Notes under the pieces: model-generated
The model's database searches: none
Seen by the model: only the letters and a program-made list of their open reading frames with translations
What the model was told of the DNA's origin: nothing
In this document: positions 1 through 8,225 of the stretch, one piece after another
How positions within the stretch are numbered: the first letter of the stretch is position 1
How the letters are laid out: the number at the start of each line of letters is the position of its first letter
NCBI GenBank assembly: GCA_020851115.1
Contig: JADZDJ010000224.1
Location: forward strand, 1 to 64,000
Direction of reading: 5' to 3'
Source of the DNA: Pirellulales bacterium
Lineage (GTDB): Bacteria > Planctomycetota > Planctomycetia > Pirellulales > JADZDJ01
DNA length: 64,000 nucleotides
Program-made: the position numbers and the translations under genes

Positions 1-32
1 GAAAAACGCCCTTTTTTCGCATTTCCCTAGCC

Positions 33-84
33 CAGGCGTTTACGCCTGCGGTTAAGATCCTCTTCCCAGGCGTGAACGCCTGGG
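33..84. repeat. Pair of REP-like palindromes
   Basis: There are two related short palindromes. CAGGCG-TTTA-CGCCTG lies at 33-48, and CCCAGGCG-TGAA-CGCCTGGG (an 8-bp stem) lies at 65-84. The shared core is AGGCG..CGCCT. They precede the first hydrolase gene and have no T-run, so they look like dispersed intergenic palindromes rather than a terminator. Confidence 0.6.
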
Positions 85-165
85 TTACATAAAAGGTACG
101 CATTGGTTGCGGCTACGCCGCGCTAGGCTATATATCGAATGCAATTCACGACCAGGAAACCGATT

Positions 166-2802
166 ATGAAAACGACCATTTCTCGTCGAGAACTATTGAA
201 AACCGGATTGATAAGTGGAACCGGAGCCATCCTGTTCGGGCCTGCAACCCTCGGGCAAGCCTGGGCCGCCGACGCGGAAAAGAAGCTCTGCGTGACGTTG
301 TGCAGCCACTGGAGCTATATCGGCATCGGCTGGAATCTGGGGATCGAATCAATCGCCCTCTCGGCGACCGACGCCATGGAAACGGCCGATCGCGAGCCGC
401 ACGTCAAGACCTGCATGAACTTCGACGCCCGGGCCGTCGAATTTCTCGCCGAAAAATTCCCCGAAGTGGCGGAAAGAATGAAACGCTATCTTACCGCGGG
501 CAAGGTGGAACTGATCGGCGGCACGTACGGCCAACCGATGGGCGCCACGATCGGCGGCGAATCGAACATCCGCCAGATCGTCGTCGGCCGCGAGACGATC
601 CGCAAGACCCTGGGCTACGAGATGGCCACCTTTCTTGAAGAAGAGGAATTTTCCCACCCGCAGGTGCCGCAACTCGCCGCCGCCGCCGAGTTCCGTTACA
701 CGAGCCTCGCGCAGGTTGACACCTGGGGCCGGGCCGGCATTCCGGTGTTGGAACACAACGCGATCCGCTGGAAGGGAGTGGACGGTTCCGCGCTTCCCTG
801 CGTGCCGAAAAACTCGCTCTTTCGCGCCGCGCTCGACGTGAAGCAGCTTACCGAATCGCCCGCGTTCAAAAAGCTGCAAACCCTCGGCGTGCCGTTGGTC
901 TTCGCCTGGGAGGAATTCGGTTGGGACGATCCGGAGCGCCCGGCCTACTTGTACGTTTCCGAGGGCTATAAGAAGCTCGCCGCGCAGTATCCCGTCGAAT
1001 TTGTCACCTTGAAAGAGTATCTCGATAAATACGGCGCCGACCCGAAAGAGACGGTCTATTTGCCGATGGATGCCTGGGCTAAATCGCTCACCTGGGGCTT
1101 GGGCGGCGATCAAATCCGCATCCTCGACCGCAAAGTGGAACGGTTGCTCTTGGCGGCGGAACTCTACGACGCCATCGCCGCCGGCCTCGGCGCGAAGTCG
1201 CAGGCCGAACTCTTGGACAAAGCGTGGAGAGACCTCATGGCTTCCCAGAGCCACGACGTGGGACTCTGCGAATACACGCGCTGGCAAGGACGACTGGCCC
1301 CGCTCGACCGGCTGGAAGACAAGCACAATCTCACGTGGGGAGCGATCGGGTACATTCACCTCGACGCCGCGCAGAAACAGGGCCGGGAATCGCTCGACGC
1401 CGCGTTGAAAACGCTCACCGGCCGGATCAACTCCCAAGCGAAAAAGCAGGGGCGACTCGCGGCCACGGTGTTCAATCCGCACGACAGGGATCGGACCGGC
1501 CTGGCGCTCACCGGCCGGGTCTATCCCCTGCCCGAGCAGACGAAAGCGATTATCGTCAAAGACCGCGAGGGTCGCATCCTGCCCTCCCAAGTCGTGAAGA
1601 GCGAGAGCGACGGCCAGGGCAACCTCATCGTGGCCGAGTTGGCTTTTCCGGCCGCCGCCGTGCCCTCCGCCGGCTACGACACGTATTATTTGGAGCCGAC
1701 GCCCGAATCGCAGCCCGCCGCGAAGACGGACTTTTCCTACGATGAATCGAAGCTCCTCCTGGAGAATGAATACCTCCGCGTCCGGCTCGATCCGAAGACG
1801 GGGGCCGTGGCGAGCCTCATTCACAAGCAATCCGGCCGCGAGACGATCGACGAAAAACGCGGCGCCTTTCCGCATTTTATCGGTACGCCGAATCCCAACC
1901 TCTCCTTGCGCCCCCAGCCGCCCGCGCGCTATGACAGCGCCGCGTCGCAGGCGCGATTGGATTGGTTCGCGAAAGGTCCGATGTTCGCCACCGTCCGCGC
2001 CCGGCACGGCTGGAAGTACCTGGGCTTCGAGACGCGCGTGACGCTTGCCGCCGGCCGCCCGTACGTGGAAGTTGTCAGCCGCGCGTTCGCGCAAGTTCCG
2101 CCCCTGTTCAACGGCAGCGGCGATCAATTGCCGCCGCTGATGGATACCAATCTCGGCTATTGGCTGTCGTTCGCGCCGGCGTTCGAAGTTTCGCAAGTCG
2201 TGCGCGATTATCCGCTGGCCGTCGAGGCGACCGCGAAAAACGCCTTTCACGCCCTGACGTTCGCCGATCTGCTGGGAAAGGACATGGGACTGCTCGTGCT
2301 GCATCCGGGCACGCAATGGTTCCTCCGCGATAAGGAGGGGATCGTTTCGAACCTGATCATGCGCGAGTGGGAGTCGAACTTCGACGGCGAATACGGATGG
2401 CCGCTCTACTCGGAGTACCGCCATGCCCTGATGCCGCACGCGGTCGGCGATTTGAACAATGCCGCGCGGCTGCGGGCAGCGAATGATTTTACGCAGCCGC
2501 TGCTCTGCCGGATCGGCGAACCACAGTCGGGCGATCTTCCGCCGGCGAAAAGCTTCCTCCGTGTTGCTCCCGAAAGCGTCATGCTTTCGGCTTTCCGCAA
2601 GAAGACGACGCCGGGCTATGAACTCCGCGTCGTGGAAACCGAGGGCCAAGCGGCGGAGGCCGGCGTCGAGATTGACGTGCCGCTTGCGGCAGCCGTTGAA
2701 ACCAACCTGCTGGGCCGCAAAATCGGCGAGGTTTCCCGCCGCGAAAACAGGCTTGCTTTCCCCATCGATCCCTGGAAAATCCGCACGTTCGAAGTGCGTT
2801 GA
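166..2802 (+). CDS. Tat-exported GH38-like glycosidase (first copy)
   Basis: The 878-residue protein has the layout of the glycoside hydrolase 38 (alpha-mannosidase) superfamily. The ATG at 166 is chosen over an in-frame ATG at 139 because AGGAAA lies just upstream and the paralogue starts at the same residue. A twin-arginine motif (SRRELLK, residues 6-12) and an AWA-A cleavage site near residue 34 predict folded export by Tat. Residues about 115-185 match the GH38 N-domain around GGTYGQP. SQSHDVG near 360 corresponds to the helical middle domain. LENEYLRV near 532 starts the C-terminal beta domain. The usual W-x-P-D-x-F-G nucleophile segment is replaced by FLEEEEF (156-162), so the substrate and even the mechanism are uncertain. 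It lies 251 bp upstream of the GH2 gene and has a close paralogue at 8226. Confidence 0.85.
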   Translation: MKTTISRRELLKTGLISGTGAILFGPATLGQAWAADAEKKLCVTLCSHWSYIGIGWNLGIESIALSATDAMETADREPHVKTCMNFDARAVEFLAEKFPEVAERMKRYLTAGKVELIGGTYGQPMGATIGGESNIRQIVVGRETIRKTLGYEMATFLEEEEFSHPQVPQLAAAAEFRYTSLAQVDTWGRAGIPVLEHNAIRWKGVDGSALPCVPKNSLFRAALDVKQLTESPAFKKLQTLGVPLVFAWEEFGWDDPERPAYLYVSEGYKKLAAQYPVEFVTLKEYLDKYGADPKETVYLPMDAWAKSLTWGLGGDQIRILDRKVERLLLAAELYDAIAAGLGAKSQAELLDKAWRDLMASQSHDVGLCEYTRWQGRLAPLDRLEDKHNLTWGAIGYIHLDAAQKQGRESLDAALKTLTGRINSQAKKQGRLAATVFNPHDRDRTGLALTGRVYPLPEQTKAIIVKDREGRILPSQVVKSESDGQGNLIVAELAFPAAAVPSAGYDTYYLEPTPESQPAAKTDFSYDESKLLLENEYLRVRLDPKTGAVASLIHKQSGRETIDEKRGAFPHFIGTPNPNLSLRPQPPARYDSAASQARLDWFAKGPMFATVRARHGWKYLGFETRVTLAAGRPYVEVVSRAFAQVPPLFNGSGDQLPPLMDTNLGYWLSFAPAFEVSQVVRDYPLAVEATAKNAFHALTFADLLGKDMGLLVLHPGTQWFLRDKEGIVSNLIMREWESNFDGEYGWPLYSEYRHALMPHAVGDLNNAARLRAANDFTQPLLCRIGEPQSGDLPPAKSFLRVAPESVMLSAFRKKTTPGYELRVVETEGQAAEAGVEIDVPLAAAVETNLLGRKIGEVSRRENRLAFPIDPWKIRTFEVR

Positions 2803-2921
2803 GAATCGCATTTTTTTCACCGACAGGACAAAAACGGTTCCGCCCACCGTCTGCGGGGGGCTAGATATTATCGATTTTTCGTCCTGGTTCCTTGACATCG
2901 CCGAAAAAGAAGCCAAATGCC

Positions 2922-2960
2922 ATGCAACCGGTTGCATATCGGGAAATAACCTGCTATCGT
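2922..2960 (+). promoter_or_regulatory. LacI-family-type operator overlapping a promoter
   Basis: ATGCAACCGGTTGCAT (2922-2937) is a perfect 16-bp palindrome with the central CG typical of LacI/GalR-family operators. Its right end supplies a -35 box TTGCAT (2932-2937). After a 17-bp spacer comes TATCGT (2955-2960), a fair -10 box. The GH2 gene begins 94 bp downstream. A repressor bound here would block the -35 box, so sugar-dependent derepression is inferred. No lacI-type gene lies in the window. Confidence 0.7.
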
Positions 2961-3053
2961 GTTCCTAGGAGAGTGGAACAAACGATCTGCCCGGGTGTAA
3001 CCACTCGATATCGACCAACCAAGCAACAGCACTGAAGCCTTAGGAGAAAAAAC

Positions 3054-6000
3054 ATGTCAACAATACTGCCGTCGCTCTTCGCTTTTGTCGCCTTCGGCGT
3101 ATCCGCAATACTCGTTCATGCCGCGGAACCCAAACCGGGGAATATCGCACCCATGGCGAAAGTTACGGCGTCCAGTTCGCGGTCGGAATTTCCGCCGCCG
3201 GGCGTCAACGACAACCGCATGGATACGCAGTGGAGCGCCACGCGGGAAAAGGAAACCGGCGAGTGGCTGCAATTCGATTGGGAAGCGCCGCAAGATATTT
3301 GTGCCGTGGCGCTTTATGCCACCGGCCCCTGGATTCAATCGCTCGACGTCCAGATAAAACGGGAAGGGGCATGGATTTCCGTGGGCCGCAGCGGCTCGAA
3401 GGAAGAGCGGATGCCGGAATATGTGGTAGTTACCTGCAAACCGCAGCACACGAATTCCCTGCGGTTCGTTTTCGACGGTCCCGGCGCGGCCTTTCATGAA
3501 GTCGAAATCTATCACGATCCCGCCCTCGCGGCGCGAATCGCGGCCGACTATGTGAAGACTCAGGTCGCCGTGGCGGGCGATCTCCGTGGGCATCTGTTGG
3601 GCACGGTTTCGCGAGTTGACGGAAGCATCGCGGTGCGCAATGCGGACGTAACGGTAACGGGCAAAACGCCGGCCGGTCCCTGGAAAGAAACCGCAAAGAC
3701 CGGTCCCAACGGCGATTTTGAAGTCCCGCTTCCATTCGCGGCGACCGGACCTATCAAAGTGGCGGTTGCGAAGAACGATGCCAAGTCGGAGCAAGAGTTC
3801 GACAGCGGGGATGTTTCCACTCGGCTTACTCCGCGAACGCGGGACCACCGAAAAAATCGAGTTTCCCTCGGGGGGACCTGGGATTTCGCCGTCGATCCGC
3901 CGCAAGATTTCCCCGCAAACCGGCAACAAATTGCCTGGAGTCCCATCAAGGTTCCCGCACATTGGGCAATGGAAGGCTTTACCGCCGAGTCGGGCAAGGC
4001 GGTTTATCGCAAATCCTTCCCCGCGCCCGCCGAATGGGAAGGCAAGCGAATCAAGTTCCGCGCCGACGCCGTCTATAGCCGCGCGCAAGTCTGGGTCAAC
4101 GGCAAGCGGATCGGCGGCCACGAAGGCGGATTCACCCCGTTCGAGTTCGACATCACCGAGAGCGTGAAACCCGGCGCGAAAAATGAAGTGCTCGTGTTGG
4201 TTGACGCCCGCTCGATGGCCAGCGAGATCGACCATGCCAGCAACTATGCCTATTTCGAATTGGCGGGCATTTGGCAGCCGGTCGAGGTCTTCGCGGTGGA
4301 GCCGGTGAATATCTCTCATTTCGGCGTGAATACGGATTTCGACTCGTCCTATCGCGATGCCGCGCTCGCGGTGGAAACCGACGTCGTGAACGAAAGCGCG
4401 AACGCACGCGCGGCCAACGTCAACATGCGCTTGTTCGATCCCCAAGGCAAAGAAGTGCCGGTCGAAGGGCTTGCGGCCCCCATTTCCCTCGGTCCTTGGG
4501 AACGCAAGACGGTCAGCCTGAAAACCACGGTCAAAGCGCCTCAACCCTGGAATGCCGAGCAGCCCCGGCTGTATAAATTGGTCGTTGAATTATCCGGAAA
4601 CGCCGAACCTTCCGCAATCGCCGTCGAGCAGCTTTTCGGCTTCCGCGAAATCGAAGTCCAGGGCCGCGTACTCGCGATCAACGGCAAGCCGGTGAAGTAC
4701 CGCGGCGTCAACCGGCTCAGCGCGCATCCGCTGATGGGCCGCGCGATCGCGCCCGAAATCATCCGCCAAGACACCGAACTGATCAAAGGCGCGAATTTCA
4801 ACCTGATCCGCAACCACATCGGGCCGGCGAATCCGCTCGTGATGGACGACGCCGACGAGTTCGGGCTTTACGTCGAGAGCGAAGGCCCCGCCTGCTGGGC
4901 GGAACGCACCAACGACCTGCGCTACGTTACCCTCTATCAAGGCATCTTCTGCGAATTCGTCGAGCGCGACCGCAACCATCCCAGCGTCGTCGATTGGTCG
5001 ATCTGCAACGAAAGCAATTATCCCGGACGGATGTTCGTCGCGACCTTCCACAAAGTGAAGTCGCTCGATCCGAGCCGAACTTGCAGCGCCTCGTACGACA
5101 ACCACACGCTCGACATGAACGTCTATCACCACCCGATTTCGCTGAAGCGGATCGAAGAGACCAAAAACGAGCGGAAACCGGTGTTTTTCGACGAAGTGCT
5201 AGGCGTCTTCCACGGCTGGCAGGATCTCGCGCTCTTCGAGGATATCGACCCCGGCATGCGCGATTATTGGATCACGGGCATGCCGGAAATCCAGCGCGCG
5301 ATCAATGCCAACGAGAACCAGGTCGGCGCGAATCAATGGGCCTGGGTGGACGATACGTTCCTCGTCCCCGGCAAGGGCATTGGCCACTGGCATCGCTCGC
5401 ATCCGCCGATTTACTATGCCACGCCGACCTACAAAATGCCGCAGCGGGGCATCGTCGGCGATGTCATCTGGGGCACGGTCGATGGCTGGCGTCGCCCGCG
5501 GCCAGAGCATTGGCTCTCCAAAAAACTCTACTCGCCCGTGCAAATCCCCGAGAAACCGCTGGCCATTCCGGTCCCCGGCGAACCGATCGAAATCCCGCTG
5601 GGGAGCTATAACCAGTTTGCCGATTTGGATCAATACGTCTGCCGCTGGGAACTGGCGGGGGAACGGGGCGAAGCGCGCGGCCATGCACCGCCGCTGGGTA
5701 AAGGTTTGCTGAAAATCGCCGCAAAACGCGCGCCGCGGCCCGACGATATACTGACACTTAAATTCTTCGACGAGCGCGATAAAATGGTCGATGCCTACCG
5801 GCTTTCGTTCGCGCCGCGCGCAATACCCGCCTTCCCCAATTCCGGCAAGCCCGCGCGAATTGCGGAACAGACCGGGACCCTCGATCTGGAAGGCACCGTG
5901 GCCGTCCGCATGTTGGGTCCGAAAATGGAATTGTCGTACGAACGCGCAAGCGGCGAACTCTACCGCGCGCTGGCCAACCGCGAAACGATTTTGACCCTCG

Positions 6001-6755
6001 GCCCGAAGCTGCATGTGCAGAAGAGCAAAGCGCCAGCCTTGGAATATCCGGTCGGCCAACGGGGGAAAATCGGCCAGGCCTTTGGACCCGAGGACGTGCC
6101 CGGCGATTCGGTATGGCAATTCACCGGCGACGAGCGGCGGACGGAAGGCAACCAGGCCGTCCTCCGCTGGAACGGAAAATACGGCAAGGATTTCAGCGGC
6201 GGCTTCGAGATTCGCATGGACGACGCCGGCGACGCCGAATTCCGTTACGAGTTCACCTACAACGGTCCCGAAATGTGGGTCCGCGAGATCGGATTGGATT
6301 TCGAATTGCCGCTCGATTTCGACAAGTTAAGTTGGGATCGCAACGCGGAATACAGCTATTATCCGGCCGACCACATCGGCCGCCCGCGGGGCGAAGCGGT
6401 CGCCCATCCGGCGGTGCCGCAGATCGTTCCGCCCGGCGACCGGCCGTACGCGCTCGACGACCATCCGCGGGGCAGCAACGATTTTCGCGGCACGAAGCGA
6501 AACATTTACACCGCCGGCCTGACCAACAAAGCCGGGCAAGGCGTGCAGGTGTTCTCCGACGGCGCGCAGCACGTCCGCGCGACGGTGGGAACGCATGAAA
6601 TCCATTTCAAGGTGCTCGACTTTTACGGCGGCATGTCGTGGACCTACCACGGCGGCTACCACTACGGCCCCGGACGGTTGCTCAAAACCGGCGAAGTCCT
6701 TAAAGGAACGGTCCGCATGAAGTTCCTCGGCGACATCGCCGGCGGTTCAAAGTAG
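3054..6755 (+). CDS. Secreted GH2 glycoside hydrolase with discoidin-like domain
   Basis: This 1233-residue exported enzyme belongs to the beta-galactosidase/beta-glucuronidase family GH2. A signal peptide (cleavage near AEPKPG, about residue 24) is followed by an F5/8 type C (discoidin)-like domain at about 30-155 and a carboxypeptidase-regulatory-like segment at about 175-250. The GH2 sugar-binding, immunoglobulin-like and TIM-barrel domains run from about 270 to 840. WSICNES carries the likely acid/base Glu near residue 653, and FFDEVLG the likely nucleophile near 714. A long C-terminal beta-rich region follows. TTAGGAG precedes the ATG. It is flanked by two GH38-like genes, which suggests joint attack on one polysaccharide. 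It is probably controlled by the palindrome at 2922. The substrate is not readable from sequence. Confidence 0.88.
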   Translation: MSTILPSLFAFVAFGVSAILVHAAEPKPGNIAPMAKVTASSSRSEFPPPGVNDNRMDTQWSATREKETGEWLQFDWEAPQDICAVALYATGPWIQSLDVQIKREGAWISVGRSGSKEERMPEYVVVTCKPQHTNSLRFVFDGPGAAFHEVEIYHDPALAARIAADYVKTQVAVAGDLRGHLLGTVSRVDGSIAVRNADVTVTGKTPAGPWKETAKTGPNGDFEVPLPFAATGPIKVAVAKNDAKSEQEFDSGDVSTRLTPRTRDHRKNRVSLGGTWDFAVDPPQDFPANRQQIAWSPIKVPAHWAMEGFTAESGKAVYRKSFPAPAEWEGKRIKFRADAVYSRAQVWVNGKRIGGHEGGFTPFEFDITESVKPGAKNEVLVLVDARSMASEIDHASNYAYFELAGIWQPVEVFAVEPVNISHFGVNTDFDSSYRDAALAVETDVVNESANARAANVNMRLFDPQGKEVPVEGLAAPISLGPWERKTVSLKTTVKAPQPWNAEQPRLYKLVVELSGNAEPSAIAVEQLFGFREIEVQGRVLAINGKPVKYRGVNRLSAHPLMGRAIAPEIIRQDTELIKGANFNLIRNHIGPANPLVMDDADEFGLYVESEGPACWAERTNDLRYVTLYQGIFCEFVERDRNHPSVVDWSICNESNYPGRMFVATFHKVKSLDPSRTCSASYDNHTLDMNVYHHPISLKRIEETKNERKPVFFDEVLGVFHGWQDLALFEDIDPGMRDYWITGMPEIQRAINANENQVGANQWAWVDDTFLVPGKGIGHWHRSHPPIYYATPTYKMPQRGIVGDVIWGTVDGWRRPRPEHWLSKKLYSPVQIPEKPLAIPVPGEPIEIPLGSYNQFADLDQYVCRWELAGERGEARGHAPPLGKGLLKIAAKRAPRPDDILTLKFFDERDKMVDAYRLSFAPRAIPAFPNSGKPARIAEQTGTLDLEGTVAVRMLGPKMELSYERASGELYRALANRETILTLGPKLHVQKSKAPALEYPVGQRGKIGQAFGPEDVPGDSVWQFTGDERRTEGNQAVLRWNGKYGKDFSGGFEIRMDDAGDAEFRYEFTYNGPEMWVREIGLDFELPLDFDKLSWDRNAEYSYYPADHIGRPRGEAVAHPAVPQIVPPGDRPYALDDHPRGSNDFRGTKRNIYTAGLTNKAGQGVQVFSDGAQHVRATVGTHEIHFKVLDFYGGMSWTYHGGYHYGPGRLLKTGEVLKGTVRMKFLGDIAGGSK

Positions 6756-6853
6756 TCAATTTTTGCGGATTCACGCATGGATAGCGGGATAAAACGCATG
6801 CCGGGTCGGCGCTGCGATTGCCCCTCCTTACTTTCCACGACGGAAATAAACAA

Positions 6854-6877
6854 GGTTCATCCGACTAAAGCGTACCT
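6854..6877. repeat. IS terminal inverted repeat (left)
   Basis: This 24-bp end starts GGTTCATCCG and ends GCGTACCT. It pairs with 8147-8170. The transposase stop codon (6857-6859) lies inside it. Confidence 0.93.
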
Positions 6878-8071
6878 AGCCTTATGGAGGGCGTAGATTT
6901 TGAGTTGGAAAAACTCTTGATCTCGGTATCCGTAGGCTTGGCGTTTCATGGTTTTGATTTTGTTATTGGTGTCTTCCAGAGGACCGCTGGAAATGGGGTA
7001 ATCGTAATAGTTCAGGAGGCCGGAATGATACGTGCGAAGTGTTTGGGCGAAGGTGACCAACTGACGGATCTTCGTGGCTTCGGCGCTTTCGATCCACTGA
7101 AGCAAGAACGTCTCGGCTTCTTCATAATCCTCCAGCTCCCAGAATTCGTACAATTCTTCCTTGAGGTAGTAGGCCGTCGCCAGCGGCGCGTTCAATCGCA
7201 AGGCATCCTCCAATCGCTTCTTTTCATTATGTTTCGGATCGAGGTTCGCCGGTCGCTTCAACAGCAGCCAACGAGCCCCCTTGAGGACTTCTCGGCCCAG
7301 GTTGTTCTTGATGTCGCGGTACAACGCCCGCCGCAGGTCGGAGAGCTTGTCGTTCAGCAGTTTCATCACGTGAAAACGGTCGAAAACGATCTTCGCTTGG
7401 GGCAGATTGGTCGTCACCGCCGCAATAAAGGCGGGCGACATGTCCATGCCTACGGCCTCGATCTTCGCTCCGCTCGAACGCAATCGTTTCCAAAAATCCG
7501 TCAGGGAATCGCCCCCTTTTCCGCGGCCGACATGCACCACGGCCCCGCTGACCAAGTCCAGCACGATCGTCAGGTAGCGATGGCCTGCGCCGATCGAAAT
7601 CTCGTCGATGGCGATCTGTCGCAAGTCCTTCAACCGCGGCTTGGCGAAGTTCCGCTTGAGGTTCGCTTTGACGATCTCCTTGACCACGTCCCAACTCACG
7701 TCGAGATGCTCGGCCACGTCTTGAATCGTCATGCAATCCGCCAAATCCAGGACGTAGCGTTCGAAGGCTCGGATGTAGGTCACCCGCGGCTCGGCAAAGC
7801 CGAGGGCCGCCTGCCGCAACGTCCCGCAATCGCGGCATTCCACGCGCGGCACGCGGAAGCGAATCCAGACCGGCTTTCTTCCGATCGGAATCCCGCGGAA
7901 CTGCCGCCATACCCCGCCCTTGAGGATGACGTTCGCCGAATCGCAATGCGGACAGCGGCAAGTTTTTCGCTCTTGGGCAATCGTAACCGTTGCACCGCCG
8001 TTTTCATATTTCGTGCTCACGTACCTATAGCCGCGGATACCCATCATGTGATACAACATACTCGTGGACAT
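6857..8071 (-). CDS. ISL3-family transposase
   Basis: The 404-residue DDE transposase catalyses movement of the surrounding IS. Its N-terminus holds two CxxC pairs (CRCPHC near 38 and CRDC near 78), the zinc finger of ISL3 enzymes, followed by a helix-turn-helix. The catalytic acids are probably Asp in AIDEIS, Asp in GMDMSP and Glu in PLEDTNNK. GAGGAACG precedes the ATG. The length is normal for the family, the frame is undamaged, and the last codons lie inside the terminal repeat, so the element should be competent for transposition. Confidence 0.93.
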   Translation of the reverse strand: MSTSMLYHMMGIRGYRYVSTKYENGGATVTIAQERKTCRCPHCDSANVILKGGVWRQFRGIPIGRKPVWIRFRVPRVECRDCGTLRQAALGFAEPRVTYIRAFERYVLDLADCMTIQDVAEHLDVSWDVVKEIVKANLKRNFAKPRLKDLRQIAIDEISIGAGHRYLTIVLDLVSGAVVHVGRGKGGDSLTDFWKRLRSSGAKIEAVGMDMSPAFIAAVTTNLPQAKIVFDRFHVMKLLNDKLSDLRRALYRDIKNNLGREVLKGARWLLLKRPANLDPKHNEKKRLEDALRLNAPLATAYYLKEELYEFWELEDYEEAETFLLQWIESAEATKIRQLVTFAQTLRTYHSGLLNYYDYPISSGPLEDTNNKIKTMKRQAYGYRDQEFFQLKIYALHKARYALVG

Positions 8072-8146
8072 GCTTCGTTCCTCGTAAGGGATTTGCTTCG
8101 ACGTAAACCCTTATCGGAACCGCATGTCCGCACTTTTTCAACCCCC

Positions 8147-8170
8147 AGGTACGCAATTTCCGGATGAACC
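8147..8170. repeat. IS terminal inverted repeat (right)
   Basis: This is the inverted partner of 6854-6877. It begins AGGTACGC and ends CGGATGAACC. The 8-bp direct repeat ATAAACAA follows at 8171-8178. Confidence 0.93.
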
Positions 8171-8225
8171 ATAAACAAGATAGTCAGTAAAAATCATCTT
8201 TATCCAATTTTAGGAGAAGCCAGTG

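Larger units (their letters stand above)
6854..8170 (-). mobile_element. Complete ISL3-family insertion sequence
   Basis: The 1317-bp element is bounded by imperfect 24-bp terminal inverted repeats. GGTTCATCCG and GCGTACCT are shared, with only the central six bases differing. ATAAACAA occurs directly outside both ends (6846-6853 and 8171-8178), giving a perfect 8-bp target duplication, the length usual for ISL3. It carries one intact transposase gene on the - strand. It sits in the gap between the GH2 gene and the second GH38-like gene. Removing it restores an intergenic gap of about 150 bp, so it probably interrupts an operon. The perfect duplication suggests a fairly recent insertion. Confidence 0.95.

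Noticed and set aside
349-2937. 862-codon open frame on the - strand
   Set aside because: It is the antisense shadow of the GH38-like gene: Arg/Gly/His-rich, no domains, no ribosome site. GC-rich codons on the + strand keep it open.
6884-8167. 427-codon open frame on the + strand
   Set aside because: It is antisense to the ISL3 transposase, which has complete catalytic and zinc motifs.
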